Positions 44,900 through 55,540 of a stretch of DNA of 64,000 nt are shown in pieces. Both the position numbers and the translations under genes were made by a program. The stretch spans positions 3,967 to 67,966 of the forward strand of contig JAXMBS010000028.1 of the NCBI GenBank assembly GCA_046349775.1. The letters are read 5' to 3'. Source of the stretch: JAEUIG01 sp046349775. Its GTDB lineage: Bacteria > Planctomycetota > Planctomycetia > Planctomycetales > Planctomycetaceae. Each line of letters starts with the position of its first letter. The stretch's first letter is position 1. The notes below the pieces were generated by a model. That model was given only the letters and a program-made list of their open reading frames with translations, was not told the DNA's origin and ran no database searches.

Positions 44900-45106
44900 C
44901 GTTCAGACTCCAGGCTCGACTCTGCGACTACGAAAAAGTTAACCGCTAATCAACGCGAATCGACACTAATGAGTAGCGTCCATCGGGCGAGAGTATGCTC
45001 TTTCGCATTAGCGATTATTAGAGTTCATTAGCGGTCCTTTCCCTTTTCGCTGCTTTCGTGATTTTCGCGGTTCTCTTTCCGCTTCTTCGGTGCATTCCGT
45101 GGTTCC

Positions 45107-48100
45107 TTATCGTTTCACGACGCAGGCGTCGTGGTTCAGGAGCGCCTGGGCGAGGACCGTTGCAGCGGCGGCCTCTGGTAGTGGAATGTTTGTATCGTGC
45201 GGCGATTCCCGATCTTCAGCAGCGCCTCCGCGTCGGGGGTATGCTGCGTGTAATGTTCCAGTTGTTCACGATAAAGCTGTGACAGAATCTCCGCTTCGTG
45301 CGGATCGGGCCGGCGGCTGAGGCACCGCAGGAATCCGGCCTCGATCATCGCCGGGACGTCGCCGCCCGACTCCTTGTGCAACGACTCACCCAGGACGCGG
45401 GCGGCTTCGACGTACTGCACGCCGTTGAGCAGGATCAGCGCCTGCAGCGGCGAATCAGTCCGCTCGCGGCGGGCGATGCAGACCGCACGACGCGGAGCGT
45501 CGAAGGCGAGCATCGCCGGGGGCGGACTGGTCCGCCGCCAGGTCGTGTAAACGCTGCGGCGGTAGACGCCGTCTCCCTCGGTGGCATTGGCGGGCTTGAA
45601 CGCTTCGCTCATCTCATAGGGGTTGACCGGCGGACCGCCCATCGTCGACTTGAGTAAGCCCGCGGCGGCAAGCGCGTTGTCGCGGATCATCTCCGCCGGT
45701 AGCCGGAAACGCGGCCTGCGGGCGAGCCAGTCATTGTCGGGGTCGTCCGCCATCGTCTGCGGGTCGGCGATGCTCTGCTGCCGGTACGTGCGGCTCATGA
45801 CGATCGATTTGACGAGTTGCTTGACGTCCCAGCCGCTATCGATAAAGCCGATCGCGAGTGCATCGAGGGCATCCGGATAGAGCGGCTTGGCCCCCTGGCT
45901 GCCGAAATCTTCGGCCGTCTTCACCAATCCGCGTCCGAACAGGCTCTGCCAGACGCGATTGACGGCGACGCGCAGTCAGCGGATTCCGGCGGTCGGTCAG
46001 CCACACTGCGAGTCCGCGCCGATTGCGAGGCGCACCGTCCGGGAACGGCGAGAGGGCAGCCGGCGTGCCGGCGGTGACGGCGTCGCGGCGCTTGCGCGTG
46101 CTCGCCACGAAACAATACATACGCCGGCTTCGGCTCGGGTAGCTCGCGCATCACCATCAGCTCCCTGACAGGATCGTAGGCCGAGTGATGCTCCAGCCGT
46201 GCCGCCTTGAGCGCGGCCAGATGCTCCGCCCATTCCTTGTCGATTGCCGCCAGGTAGAAGTCGAACAACGGCGCTTGCGTTGTCCGGTGCGGACCCTGAG
46301 GCTGCCAGTTGCATGGCCAGCGTGCGACTCGGAACGTTCTGGAACACGGCCAGCGCTTCGAGTGGCGTGAGTTCGCGGCCAAACACCCGGAAGTCGTCGA
46401 TCATTCCCCCTTTGAATCCACGATCGCGCATGCGTTCGGCCAGGGTGATGTTGTCGTGGCCGCCGCCGGTGATTTCCTTCGTCAGCTTGTCTTTGACGAC
46501 TTCCGTCGTTGCCGGCTGGCCGTTCACGAACAGCCGGAGGCCGGCGGCGCGGCTGCTGCCGTCGTACGTGACCGTCACATGAATCCACTCATTGATCGGC
46601 AGCGGGTCTGTAGCGCGCACCGAGATCGCGTCCCCCGGCCAGAAGTGGATCAGCGACCATTGCAGCCGGCCGTCGATCAATAGCAGCTCATAGCCGCGGC
46701 TGGCGGCGTCGGTCCAGGCGGGGGAGCGATGGAACACGACGGCGCGATCCTTCACGTCGGGCGTCTGCATCCAGAGTGAGACCGAAAACGGTTCGTGTCG
46801 TCCGAAGTTGCCGAGCGGCAGGTTGACCGGATCGTCGCCGGTGAACTGGACGGCCTGACCGTCGCCACGCGGAACGAGCTTGTTCTCGCCGGCAAGCGTC
46901 GCCGGCTGATCGGCCTTGATGCTGTTGGCCAGTTTGTCGCCTTCGAGGACGTCCAGCGAAAAGCGAGCGAGTTCACCGTTGACGTCCAGAATGACCGGAG
47001 CACGAACCCGCAGAGCAGCGGATGCGCGCTCCGAGCTGGGTGGAGCTGTTGGCCCAGCGTCACGAATTGCTGTTGTTTGCGTGACAGCGAGCGCGTGCTG
47101 CCGCGCCAACCATTCCGTGAATGCCCCTCGCCGTGCGGCGCGCAGCGCCGGAGCGGCCGACTCCAGCACGTCGATCCTGGCCTGCAGCTCGGCCAGCTTC
47201 GATTTCATCGGCGCGTCGGCCAGCAGTAGGGCCGGCGTCGGCGGCGACTGTGTGAAGTACGAATACAACCCTGCTTCGTCGATGTTCTGGAACATCGCGA
47301 AGAACTGGTAGAACTCGCGCTGCGTAATCGGGTCGAACTTGTGGTCGTGGCAGCGGGCGCACTCGAATGTCAGGCCCAGAAACGTGGTGGCGAACGTCTG
47401 CACGCGGTCGCAGACGTATTCGACGCGGTATTCCTCCTCAACGCTGCCCCCTTCGGATTCCTGCTGGTGCAGCCGGTTGAACGCGGTCGCCAGAATCTGT
47501 TCGTCGCTCGCGTCCGGCAGCAGGTCGCCGGCGATCTGCCAGGTGATGAACTGATCGAATGGCAGGTTTTGGTTGAAGGCGCCGATCACCCAGTCGCGCC
47601 ACGGCCACATCTCGCGCTCGCGGTCGACCTGGAAGCCGAAGCTGTCCGAATAGCGTGCGGCATCGAGCCAGTCGACCGCCATCCGCTCGCCGTAGTGCTC
47701 TGAAGCGAGCAGCCGATCGACAAGCTCTGAGTAAGCAGCGGGTCGATTGTCGGCGAGAAAGGCGTTGATCTCGGCCGGCGTCGGCGGCAGCCCGGTGATG
47801 TCGAACGACAGCCGCCGAATCAACGTTGTGCGATCCGCCTCAGGCTGCGGTGCGAGTTTGCGCTTCGCCAGTCCGGCCGCGATGACGCGGTCGACGGCCT
47901 CCGTGGGAGTGACCCCCGGCTCCGCGTCGCGCAGCGGAATAAACGACCAATGCCCTTCGTACTCCGCCCCCTGTTCGATCCACCGGCGAAGAATGGCGAC
48001 CTCTTCCGGCGTCACTTTCTCCAGTTTGGAGGCCGGCGGTGGCATTCGCTCGTCCGGATCCTGGCTCAGGATCCGCCGCAGCAGTTCGCTCGCATCCGGC

Positions 48101-48339
48101 TGTCCGACGACGAAGGCCTCTTTGGCAACGGCGGAGTCGCGCAGATCCAGCCGCAGGTCCGCTTCGCGTTTCTTCGCGTCCGGCCCGTGACAGAAAAAGC
48201 ATTTGTCCGACAGGATCGGCCGGACGTCGCGATTGAACTGCACGCGATCGTCGGCCGCGCGCAATGCGGGCGCGCAGGCCACCATCGACGCAACCACCGC
48301 CGTGCGAATCGCAACTATTGCCGAACGATGATTCAACAT
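45107..48339 (-). pseudogene. Planctomycete cytochrome C / DUF1549 / LamG-like / DUF1553 protein (copy B), frameshifted
   Basis: ATG 48339 opens a signal peptide (MLNHRSAIVAIRTAVVASM). CFFCH at residues 47-51 is the haem-binding CxxCH of PSCyt1. Next come DUF1549 (LSFDITGLPPTPAEINAFLA, YGERMAVDWLDAARYSDSFG, CARCHDHKFDPITQREFYQF) and a LamG/concanavalin-like insert (PFSVSLWMQTPDVKDRAVVF, GMIDDFRVFGRELTPLE). DUF1553 is spread over other frames: NRVWQSLFGRGLVKTAEDFG, MSRTYRQQSIADPQ, DAPRRAVCIARRERTDSPLQ. Frame changes fall near 46290, 46100, 45976 and 45200; the true end is probably VVKR-TAA at 45107. Full product ~1,075 aa, exported. Confidence 0.85.
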
Positions 48340-48579
48340 CACACTTTCACGTTTTTCTTCGTGCCCTTCTGTTCGGCCTTCTTTTTCGGACATAAGCAGC
48401 TGGTTTTACAGAAGGGCACAAAGGTCACGAAGGCTTACGACTCATGGCGACTCAAAGTGTCGACTTTCACACAACGGTGTTGACGCAAGTTTCAGCAGTC
48501 GCTTTTCGCGTCCTTTCGCATCTTTCGCGGTTCCCTCTCTTACTTCCGTAATTTCCGCGTATTCCGTGATTCCGCTGCT

Positions 48580-50016
48580 TCACGCCAGGATGTCGTGGAC
48601 GACTTCGCCGTGGATGTCGGTCAGCCGGAAGTTGCGGCCGGCGTAGCGGTAGGTGAGTTTCGTATGGTCCATGCCCAGCAAGTGCAGCATCGTCGCGTGG
48701 AGATCGTGAACGTGGACCTTGTTCTCGACGGCGAAGTAGCCGTAATCGTCCGTCGCGCCGTAGCGGATGCCCGGCTTGATCCCGCCGCCGGCCATCCACA
48801 TCGTGTAGCCCTGCGGGTTGTGATCGCGGCCATCGTCTCCCTGTGCGACGGGAGTGCGGCCGAACTCGCCTCCCCACAGGATCAGCGTGTCTTTCAAAAG
48901 TCCGCGCGCCTCCAGATCGGTGAGCAGGCCGGCGATTGGCAGGTCGACTTCGCGGGCGTTCTTGGCGTGATCGGCCTTGAGGCCCGAGTGCTGGTCCCAT
49001 TTGTAGCTGTGCGTGCATTGCACGAACCGCACGCCGCGCTCGAGGAATCGCCGCGCCATCAGGCACTGCCGGCCGAAGTTGCCCGTCTCCTGCTGGTCGA
49101 CGCCGTACAGCTTGAGCGTCGCCTCGGTCTCGTCGGAGATGTCCTGCAACGCCGGCGCCGCCGACTGCATGCGGAATGCCAGTTCAAACGCGTTAATCCG
49201 GCCATCAAGGTTGGAATCAGGGCCGGTCTCTGACATGTGGTCAGTGTTGAACTTCCGTAGAAAATCGAGTTCCTGACGCTGCAAGTCGCGCGAGGTTCCG
49301 GCAGCGTTTTTGATGAACGGAATCGCCGCCTGGTCCGACGGCGTGCCGGCGTTCCCCAGCGGCGTTCCCTGGTACACGGCGGGCAGAAACGCCGAGCTGT
49401 ACAGGTTCACGCCGCCGTGTGTCAGCGTCGGGCAGATCGTGATGAATCCGGGCAGGTCCTGGTTCTCGGTCCCCAGGCCGTAGTTGATCCACGAGCCCAT
49501 GGCCGGGCGGACGAACGTGTCGCTGCCGGTGTGCAGTTCGAGCAGCGCGCCGCCGTGCCGCGAGTTGGACCCATGCATGCCGTTGATGATGCACAGTTTG
49601 TCGACGTGCGTCGCCACGTGCGGAAACAGTTCGCTGACCCACGCACCCGATTCGCCGTACTGTTTGAATGACCACGGCGACCGCAATAGGTTGCCGGTCG
49701 AAGCGGAAAACACGCGCGGCTTGTCGAACGGCAGCGGTTTGCCGTGATCCCGTTCCAGCAGCGGTTTGTAGTCGAACGTGTCGATCTGCGACGGCCCGCC
49801 ATGCATGAACAGGAACAGCACCTGCTTGGCCCTGGCGGCAAACTGCGGCGGCTTTGGTGCAAGAGGGTTCGCCGCCGCGGTGCTTGTTTCGGACGCGGGC
49901 GATGACCGGCACAGCAGGTCCGTCAGCGCCAGCGAGCCGAATCCGCAGGCGGCGGATTTCAGCATCTGGCGGCGGTTAGGGCGCACTTCTGATGGCATAG
50001 CTGCAGGATTTGTCAT
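48580..50016 (-). CDS. DUF1501 family exported protein (copy A of the tandem pair)
   Basis: 478 aa. RPNRRQMLKSAACGFGSLAL is a twin-arginine-like leader; VLFLFMHGGPSQIDTFDYKP, AMGSWINYGLGTENQDLPGF, CLMARRFLERGVRFVQCTHS, LILWGGEFGRTPVAQGDDGR, DHNPQGYTMWMAGGGIKPG and VHDLHATMLHLLGMDHTKLT are the full DUF1501 set. It is intact, unlike its upstream partner (copy A of the cytochrome gene). Close similarity to copy B over the central motifs supports tandem duplication. Export is expected; enzymatic role unknown. Confidence 0.94.
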   Translation of the reverse strand: MTNPAAMPSEVRPNRRQMLKSAACGFGSLALTDLLCRSSPASETSTAAANPLAPKPPQFAARAKQVLFLFMHGGPSQIDTFDYKPLLERDHGKPLPFDKPRVFSASTGNLLRSPWSFKQYGESGAWVSELFPHVATHVDKLCIINGMHGSNSRHGGALLELHTGSDTFVRPAMGSWINYGLGTENQDLPGFITICPTLTHGGVNLYSSAFLPAVYQGTPLGNAGTPSDQAAIPFIKNAAGTSRDLQRQELDFLRKFNTDHMSETGPDSNLDGRINAFELAFRMQSAAPALQDISDETEATLKLYGVDQQETGNFGRQCLMARRFLERGVRFVQCTHSYKWDQHSGLKADHAKNAREVDLPIAGLLTDLEARGLLKDTLILWGGEFGRTPVAQGDDGRDHNPQGYTMWMAGGGIKPGIRYGATDDYGYFAVENKVHVHDLHATMLHLLGMDHTKLTYRYAGRNFRLTDIHGEVVHDILA

Positions 50017-50094
50017 TAGTCATTGGTCAATAGTCATTTGTCATTTGCTTCCGTCCAATGACTAATGACAAATGATAATTGACTAATGACAAAT
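50008..50094. repeat. AT-rich ATTAGTCAT repeats with 19-bp inverted arms
   Basis: atttgtcattagtcattgg (50008-50026) has a perfect reverse complement at 50055-50073, and a third unit gactaatgacaaat lies at 50081-50094. The left arm overlaps the first codons of the DUF1501 gene, whose ATG is at 50014-50016. The block is strikingly AT-rich compared with its surroundings and can fold into a long hairpin in the leader. Confidence 0.75.
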
Positions 50095-50128
50095 AGTTCT
50101 GGTGATAATGCGGCTGACAAATACGTCC

Positions 50129-53100
50129 TCACTCGACATACATGAACTCATTCGACGAAAGCAAAATCCTACAGAGGCTGTGCCAGCCAGCCAGGTTTCC
50201 GTGATCGGCTGCCGGCTGCCCCACCCGTGAATTGTAGTCCGCCACGTAATGCTGCGCAGACGCGACTTCGTCCGGTGACGGTGCGCGTCCCAGCACACGT
50301 TCAAACAATTGCGAGACCCGATCCTCGGTAGCGACATCCGACAGCGACTCCAACTCGCGAGCCAGCGCCGCCGACTGCTCCTCGACGAACTGGCTGTTCA
50401 TCATGAACAGCGCCTGCGCGGCCACAGTCGTGCTGTCGCGCTGGCCGTTCAGCGTGCTCGGGTCGGCAAAATCAAACGCCTGGAACATGTCGAACAGGGC
50501 ACTGCGGACCACCGGCAGATACACGCTGCGGCGATCGGTGTTGTAAACCTGCGGATTGACGCTGGCCGTGCTCGTCACATACGCGCGGTTGGCGGTCGGC
50601 AGCAGCGAGCCCTGCATCTGCGAATCGAGCCGGCCGCAGGCCACGAGGATCGCGTCGCGGACCGACTCCGCCTCCAGCCGCCGGCGGTTCATCCGCCACA
50701 GCAGTTTGTTCTCGGGGTCGCGCTCGTCGTAATCGGCGCGGAACTGCGTGCTCATCCGGTAGGTTGCCGACGTCAGGATCAGCCGGTGCAGTTCCTTGAG
50801 CGACCAGCCGGAACGGACAAAGTGAACCGCCAGCCAGTCGAGCAGTTCGGGATGCGTCGGCTGTTCGCCCAGCAGGCCGAAATTGTCAGGCGACCGGACG
50901 AGTGCCTTGCCGAAGTGCCACTGCCAGACGCGATTGACGATCACCCGACTCGTCAGCGGGTGGCCCGGCCCGTGAGCCAGCGTGCGAGTTCCAGGCGTCC
51001 GCTCTCTTTTTCCGTTCCCAGTCCGTCGGTCGCGGTCGTCGGACGGAAGATGGCGGGTACGGCGCGTGTCGTTTCGGCGCCGAGATTGAGATGACTGCCG
51101 CGGAAATGGATCCTGACGTTCTCTGGCTTGGCATCGGAGACGGCCATCGCCTCCGGCATCGCTTCCAGTTCCTTTCGCAGCGCGGTGAGGTTCTCCTGCA
51201 ACTGCTTGAGCTCGGCCTGACGTTCGGCTGGGTACAGTGGCTCGGTGAATTCGGCTTTGTCATAGGGACCGAAAGTCATGTCGACCGCATCACGCAGCGC
51301 GACGAGCGTCGGAGGCGGAGAGGCGACCGGCAGATCGCGCAGGATCGCCGCGTATCTGGCTGCCAAGTCCGCGAAGGTCTGCGGCAGTTCGGCGCCGAAG
51401 GCGGCCTGCGTCTCCGCTGGCAGGCCGGCAAACCATTCGTCGGCCGGCAGTCCCTGAAACGCACGCTGTGCGGGCAGCAGCGGCGAGTCGGACTTGAGCG
51501 GCCCGCCCAGCATCTTTCGCCAATGTTCAATGAACGCAGCGTGGAGTGGCGGGTCGTCCGTTGGGGGCGTCAGCTCGGCCAGCGTGCGTGCTTTGTCTGC
51601 GGCGACGGGCGCGAGCAGCAGTTTGTCGATGTGCGGAAACGGTCCGTCGCGTTCAATTCGCAGCGTGTTCGCGCCCGCGACCAGATTCAGGAAACCGGCG
51701 ATACGCCAGGCCTGGGTATCGGGATACCACGACCCGGTAACCTCGCTGAGCGCCGCCGGCACGACAATTTCACCGTTGAGCAGCATGCGCACGGGACGCG
51801 ACTCGGCGGCCGCGAAGCGAACTTCGGCCTGATAGAGACCGGCCTGCGGGATCTCAACATCGTACTCGACGAAGTTCGGCAACTGTTCCTGATTGACCAG
51901 AACGCCGATCGCTTCGCCATATCCGCTGGTGTGTACCGCGACATTGCCGCGGTCGAACTGTTCGGCCTCGCGCAGCACGGTGCCGGCAGGACGCTCGGAT
52001 GCGGGGACGTCTCCCGTTGTCCCCGCGCTGGCGGCCAGTCCGGAGATTAGTTCGGCGCGGCGGGCCGCCAGCAGGTACCGATCCAGGTTCGCGCGGGCGG
52101 TCGCCTTCAGCAGATCGTTCTGTTCATTGTGCAGCTTGGCAATCGCCTGCTCCTGCGCCGCCACGCTTTCCTGCTGCTGTCGATACCGTTCGATCTCCGC
52201 CGGCGAGCCAACGGGCAACTCCTGCCAGCGCGCGACGACGCGGTAGTGCTCCATCGTCGTAGTGCTTTTGAAGATTCCCGCGAGTCCGTAATAGTCGCGC
52301 TGCGTGAACGGATCAAACTTGTGGTCGTGGCAGCGGGCGCAGCCGAACGTCAGTCCCATGAAGGCCTTGCCGAGCGTATCGACCTGCTCGTCGATGATGT
52401 CCATCTGCATCTTGACCGGGTCGTCCTCGGCCAGCATTTTCGCACCGAGTGACAGAAATCCCGTCGCCACCACACGCTGCACCGCCAGCTCGACGTCCGT
52501 CGTCGCCGTCGCTGGATCGGCATTGAGCAGGTCGCCGGCCAGTTGCTCATGGATGAAGACGTCGTAGGGCTTGTCGGCGTTGAGCGCGGCGATGACGTAG
52601 TCGCGATAGCGATAGGCGTGTGCTTGAGAGAGGTTCTCATCGAGGCCGTTGGAATCGGCGTAGCGCGCGATATCCAGCCAGTACCGTCCCCAGCGTTCAC
52701 CGTAATGCGGCGAGGCCAGGCAACGATCAATGAGCCGCTCGTACGCGTCCGGCGCATCGTCACTCAGGAACGCGGCGACATCGTCCGGCGTCGGCGGCAG
52801 TCCGAGCAGATCGAAGAAGACGCGGCGGATCAACGTCCGCTTTTCGGCCGGCGGGGCCGGGGACATCTGCTGGGCTTCGAGCCGGCAGAGAACGAAGTGG
52901 TCGATCGGGCTGCGGACCCAGCTTGTGTCGCGTACGGCCGGCAGCGGCGCCGCGGTCGGCGGACGAAACGCCCAATAGTTGCGCTGGTCGGGAGTGAAGT
53001 TGCCTGACGCGTCGTCCGATGTATTCGCGCCATTGTTCATCGAAGCGCGTTCACCCGGCCACGGGGCGCCGCGGCGGATCCAGTCCGTGACGGCGGCGAT

Positions 53101-53493
53101 CTCCGACAGCGGAATCTTTGCCTTCGGCGGCATCTGCAGTTCGACGTCGCCGTGGCTGAGCGCGCGGATCAGCAGGCTTTGTTCCGGCTTGCCAGGGACG
53201 AGCGCCGGGCCGCGCGAGCCCCCTTTCAGGAGGTCGGCCAGATGGTCGACGCTCAGACCGTTCTCAGGATTGTCGGCGTTGTGGCATTCCTGGCACCGCT
53301 CAACGAGCACCGGTCGGACCGACTTTTCAAAGAAGTCGAATTCTGCCTGTGAGAACTCGGTCGTTTGGGGCCCGGTTGCGGTTTCATCGTCGGTCGCCCG
53401 GACGTCGGCGAGCCCGTAGAGCAGCGCCGCCACGGTGGTGAGCAAGACCCCCACTCCTCGGCCGATTCTCAATGTGCGACGAGCTAGCGGCAT
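50129..53493 (-). pseudogene. Planctomycete cytochrome C / DUF1549 / CBM6-like / DUF1553 protein (copy A), one frameshift
   Basis: ATG 53493 begins a leader with a hydrophobic helix (VGVLLTTVAALLYGLADVRA). CQECH at residues 67-71 is PSCyt1. DUF1549 shows FFDLLGLPPTPDDVAAFLSD, YGERWGRYWLDIARYADSNG, CARCHDHKFDPFTQRDYYGL. An insert (AEQFDRGNVAVHTSGYGEAI, ADVRF-type AEVRFAAAESRPVRMLLNGE, LVAGANTLRIERDG) is CBM6-like. The frame breaks near 50963, where LARWLTG should pass to PGHPLTSRVIVNRVWQWHFG; DUF1553 then continues to 50129 (LTSATYRMSTQFR, DFADPSTLNGQRDSTTVAAQ). A single base restores an ~1,120-aa exported protein that may bind haem and carbohydrate. Confidence 0.87.
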
Positions 53494-53655
53494 GATGTTC
53501 GCAGTTGATTTGCGCACTCTCAGCGGACCGCCAAGGTGCGGCCGACGCATCAATCCAAGTATATCCGATGGGCCACGCGAATCACGGGCAGAATGGGGTG
53601 CCTGCGTCGGCCCGTTCGGGAGGAAATGAGAAAGATCGGATGCATTGGCACACGA

Positions 53656-53682
53656 GCGGCTCGGCGGGAGCCTTGCCCTCCC
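53656..53682 (-). repeat. GEAPAEP-type dispersed repeat (inverted copy)
   Basis: gcggctcggcgggagccttg plus ccctcccga is the reverse-oriented core. It lies in the intergenic region before the enolase-superfamily gene. The rest of 53494-53788 shows no gene. Confidence 0.65.
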
Positions 53683-53788
53683 GAGTTCAGGTCGCACGGC
53701 GGCCGAATTGGTCGCCGATTGGCGCGCGGTTACACTGACGCCGTGGACAGCGGTCGCCTACGGCTCAACGCTAATCAGCACAACATTC

Positions 53789-54910
53789 ATGCGCATTACC
53801 CGAATTCACTGCCTTGCCGTCCGCATCCCTCTCCGGCCGGAACGCCGGATGATCTCCTCGCTGGGACAGCATGTGGTCTCCGACTATCCGCTGATCCGCG
53901 TCGAGACCGACGCCGGCATCGACGGCGTCGGCGAAGCCACGGTCTCTCCGCTCTGGAGCGGCGAAACCGTCTGGGGTGCTCAGGCGATCATTGAGCGGGT
54001 GTTCGCGCCGCTGCTGGTCGGCGCCGATCCGACCGACATCGCGGACATCGACCGCCGGATGGACTCGGCCGCCGAGGGAAACTGGTTTGCCAAGTCGGCG
54101 ATCGAAATGGCGTGCTGGGACATCGTCGGCAAAGACACCGGCAAACCGGTGTACGCGCTGCTGGACGGGCTGGTGCGCCCGCGCGAAATCACTTGCCGAT
54201 TTTCGATGGGGGCCTACCCGCCGGAGCGCGTCCGCAACACCGTGCCCGATCTGATCGCGCGCGGGTTCCACACGATCAAAGTCAAAGTCGGTCAGTCGAT
54301 CGAAAAGGACGTCGAGCGCGTGGCACTGGTCCGCGAACTAATCGGGCCGGATCGGGCGATTGTCATCGACGCCAACTGCGGCTATTCGCCGGAGGATGCG
54401 ATCGAGTCCGCCCGCCGCATGGAGCCGTACCACGTGGGGCTATTCGAACAACCGACGCCGCGCGACGACTACGAGGGGCTGGCCCTTGTCCGCAAAAACG
54501 TCTCGATGCCGGTGATGGCGGACGACATGGTGTTCACGTTCAACCAGGCGCGGGAATGCCTGCGGCACGACGCAGTCGACGTCATCAGCATCTACCCCGG
54601 CAAATGCGGCGGGATTCGCAAGTGCCGCCGGATCGCGGAAATGGCGGCCGAGCAGGGGGTGGCGTGCAGCATTGGCTCGAATCTGGAACTCGACGTCGGG
54701 ACAGCGGCGATGTGCCACCTGGTCGTCGGCACACCCAACATGCAGGTTGAGCGCGTGCCCGGCGACATCCTCGGCCCCGCGTATCACGAAGTTTCTATCG
54801 CGAAGAACCCGCTGCAGATTGCCGGCCCGGTGGTGACGACGCCGGACGGACCGGGACTGGGCGTCGAAATCGACTGGGGCGTTGCAGAGAAACTCGCGAT
54901 TGGCTCGTAG
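53789..54910 (+). CDS. Mandelate racemase/muconate lactonizing enzyme family protein
   Basis: 373 aa from ATG 53789. HTIKVKVGQS carries the K-x-K acid/base motif; VIDANCGYSPEDA, LFEQPTPRDD and PVMADDMV give the three metal ligands (Asp, Glu, Asp), and the C-terminal side has SNLELDVGTAAMCHL. This is the enolase superfamily, MLE subgroup, which abstracts a proton alpha to a carboxylate. Possible reactions include muconate cycloisomerisation, sugar acid dehydration or dipeptide epimerisation; the sequence does not decide. No adjacent partner gene was recognised. Confidence 0.9.
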   Translation: MRITRIHCLAVRIPLRPERRMISSLGQHVVSDYPLIRVETDAGIDGVGEATVSPLWSGETVWGAQAIIERVFAPLLVGADPTDIADIDRRMDSAAEGNWFAKSAIEMACWDIVGKDTGKPVYALLDGLVRPREITCRFSMGAYPPERVRNTVPDLIARGFHTIKVKVGQSIEKDVERVALVRELIGPDRAIVIDANCGYSPEDAIESARRMEPYHVGLFEQPTPRDDYEGLALVRKNVSMPVMADDMVFTFNQARECLRHDAVDVISIYPGKCGGIRKCRRIAEMAAEQGVACSIGSNLELDVGTAAMCHLVVGTPNMQVERVPGDILGPAYHEVSIAKNPLQIAGPVVTTPDGPGLGVEIDWGVAEKLAIGS

Positions 54911-55141
54911 TCGTCCCACCATCAATTTCTGCCAAGCAGCTTGGAAATTCACTACGGAGAGCACTGAGGACACGGAGAGTGCCCCGCCAAAGACTTCTGC
55001 TCAGTGATTTCCGTGCACTTCGTGGTGAATCTTCGCAATGTGAATGCCATCGCGCGCGCTTCGGGCTGGTGGGCGAGACCTGACCAATACCGATTGTCAG
55101 ACCAGAAGGTCAGGCTGTGCCTGACGGGCTCAGCGGACCTA

Positions 55142-55468
55142 CTACTCCTCGTCGACCGTCACGAGTCGAGTCGCAAAGACTGCCAGCAGGATCCTCACAG
55201 CCGCTGCCGACAGACAGAAGAGCAGCACTGTCCATTGCGCCTCTTCGCGATCGCGTTTCGCGAAGAGCAGGTAAGTGATCAACAAGATGCCCATGACAAA
55301 AAGAGCTTGCTGAACCCATCTCCAACTGCCGATGGACCAGTGCAGCGTGGTGCCGCAGGCGGGACACGAAATCGGCCGATTGACTTTGCTCAGTCGCCAG
55401 CTCTGCTGGTACTGCTCACGCCAGTAGCTCAACCGTGTGCCACAAGCGGGGCAGGCGTTTCGCTGCAT
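55142..55468 (-). CDS. Small zinc-ribbon membrane protein
   Basis: 108 aa. CPACGT appears twice (residues 6-11 and ~35-40), giving a four-Cys zinc ribbon (CPACGTRLSYW and CPACGTTLHWS). Two membrane helices follow (WVQQALFVMGILLITYLLFA and TVLLFCLSAAAVRILLAVFA). Similar planctomycete proteins are unnamed; the arrangement resembles DUF983-type proteins but is not certain. ATG 55468. The 231-base stretch before it (54911-55141) holds no gene. Confidence 0.75.
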   Translation of the reverse strand: MQRNACPACGTRLSYWREQYQQSWRLSKVNRPISCPACGTTLHWSIGSWRWVQQALFVMGILLITYLLFAKRDREEAQWTVLLFCLSAAAVRILLAVFATRLVTVDEE

Positions 55469-55540
55469 GGCGGTAACCTTGCCGAGCGAACATCACGGCA
55501 TGCCGGGAATCAGCAAGCGAGGACGCTTGCTCTACGGGTG

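Noticed and set aside
43418..45031. 537-codon plus-strand frame
   Set aside because: Antisense shadow of the DUF1501 copy B.
51091..52050. 319-codon plus-strand frame
   Set aside because: Shadow of the DUF1549/CBM6-like/DUF1553 gene A.
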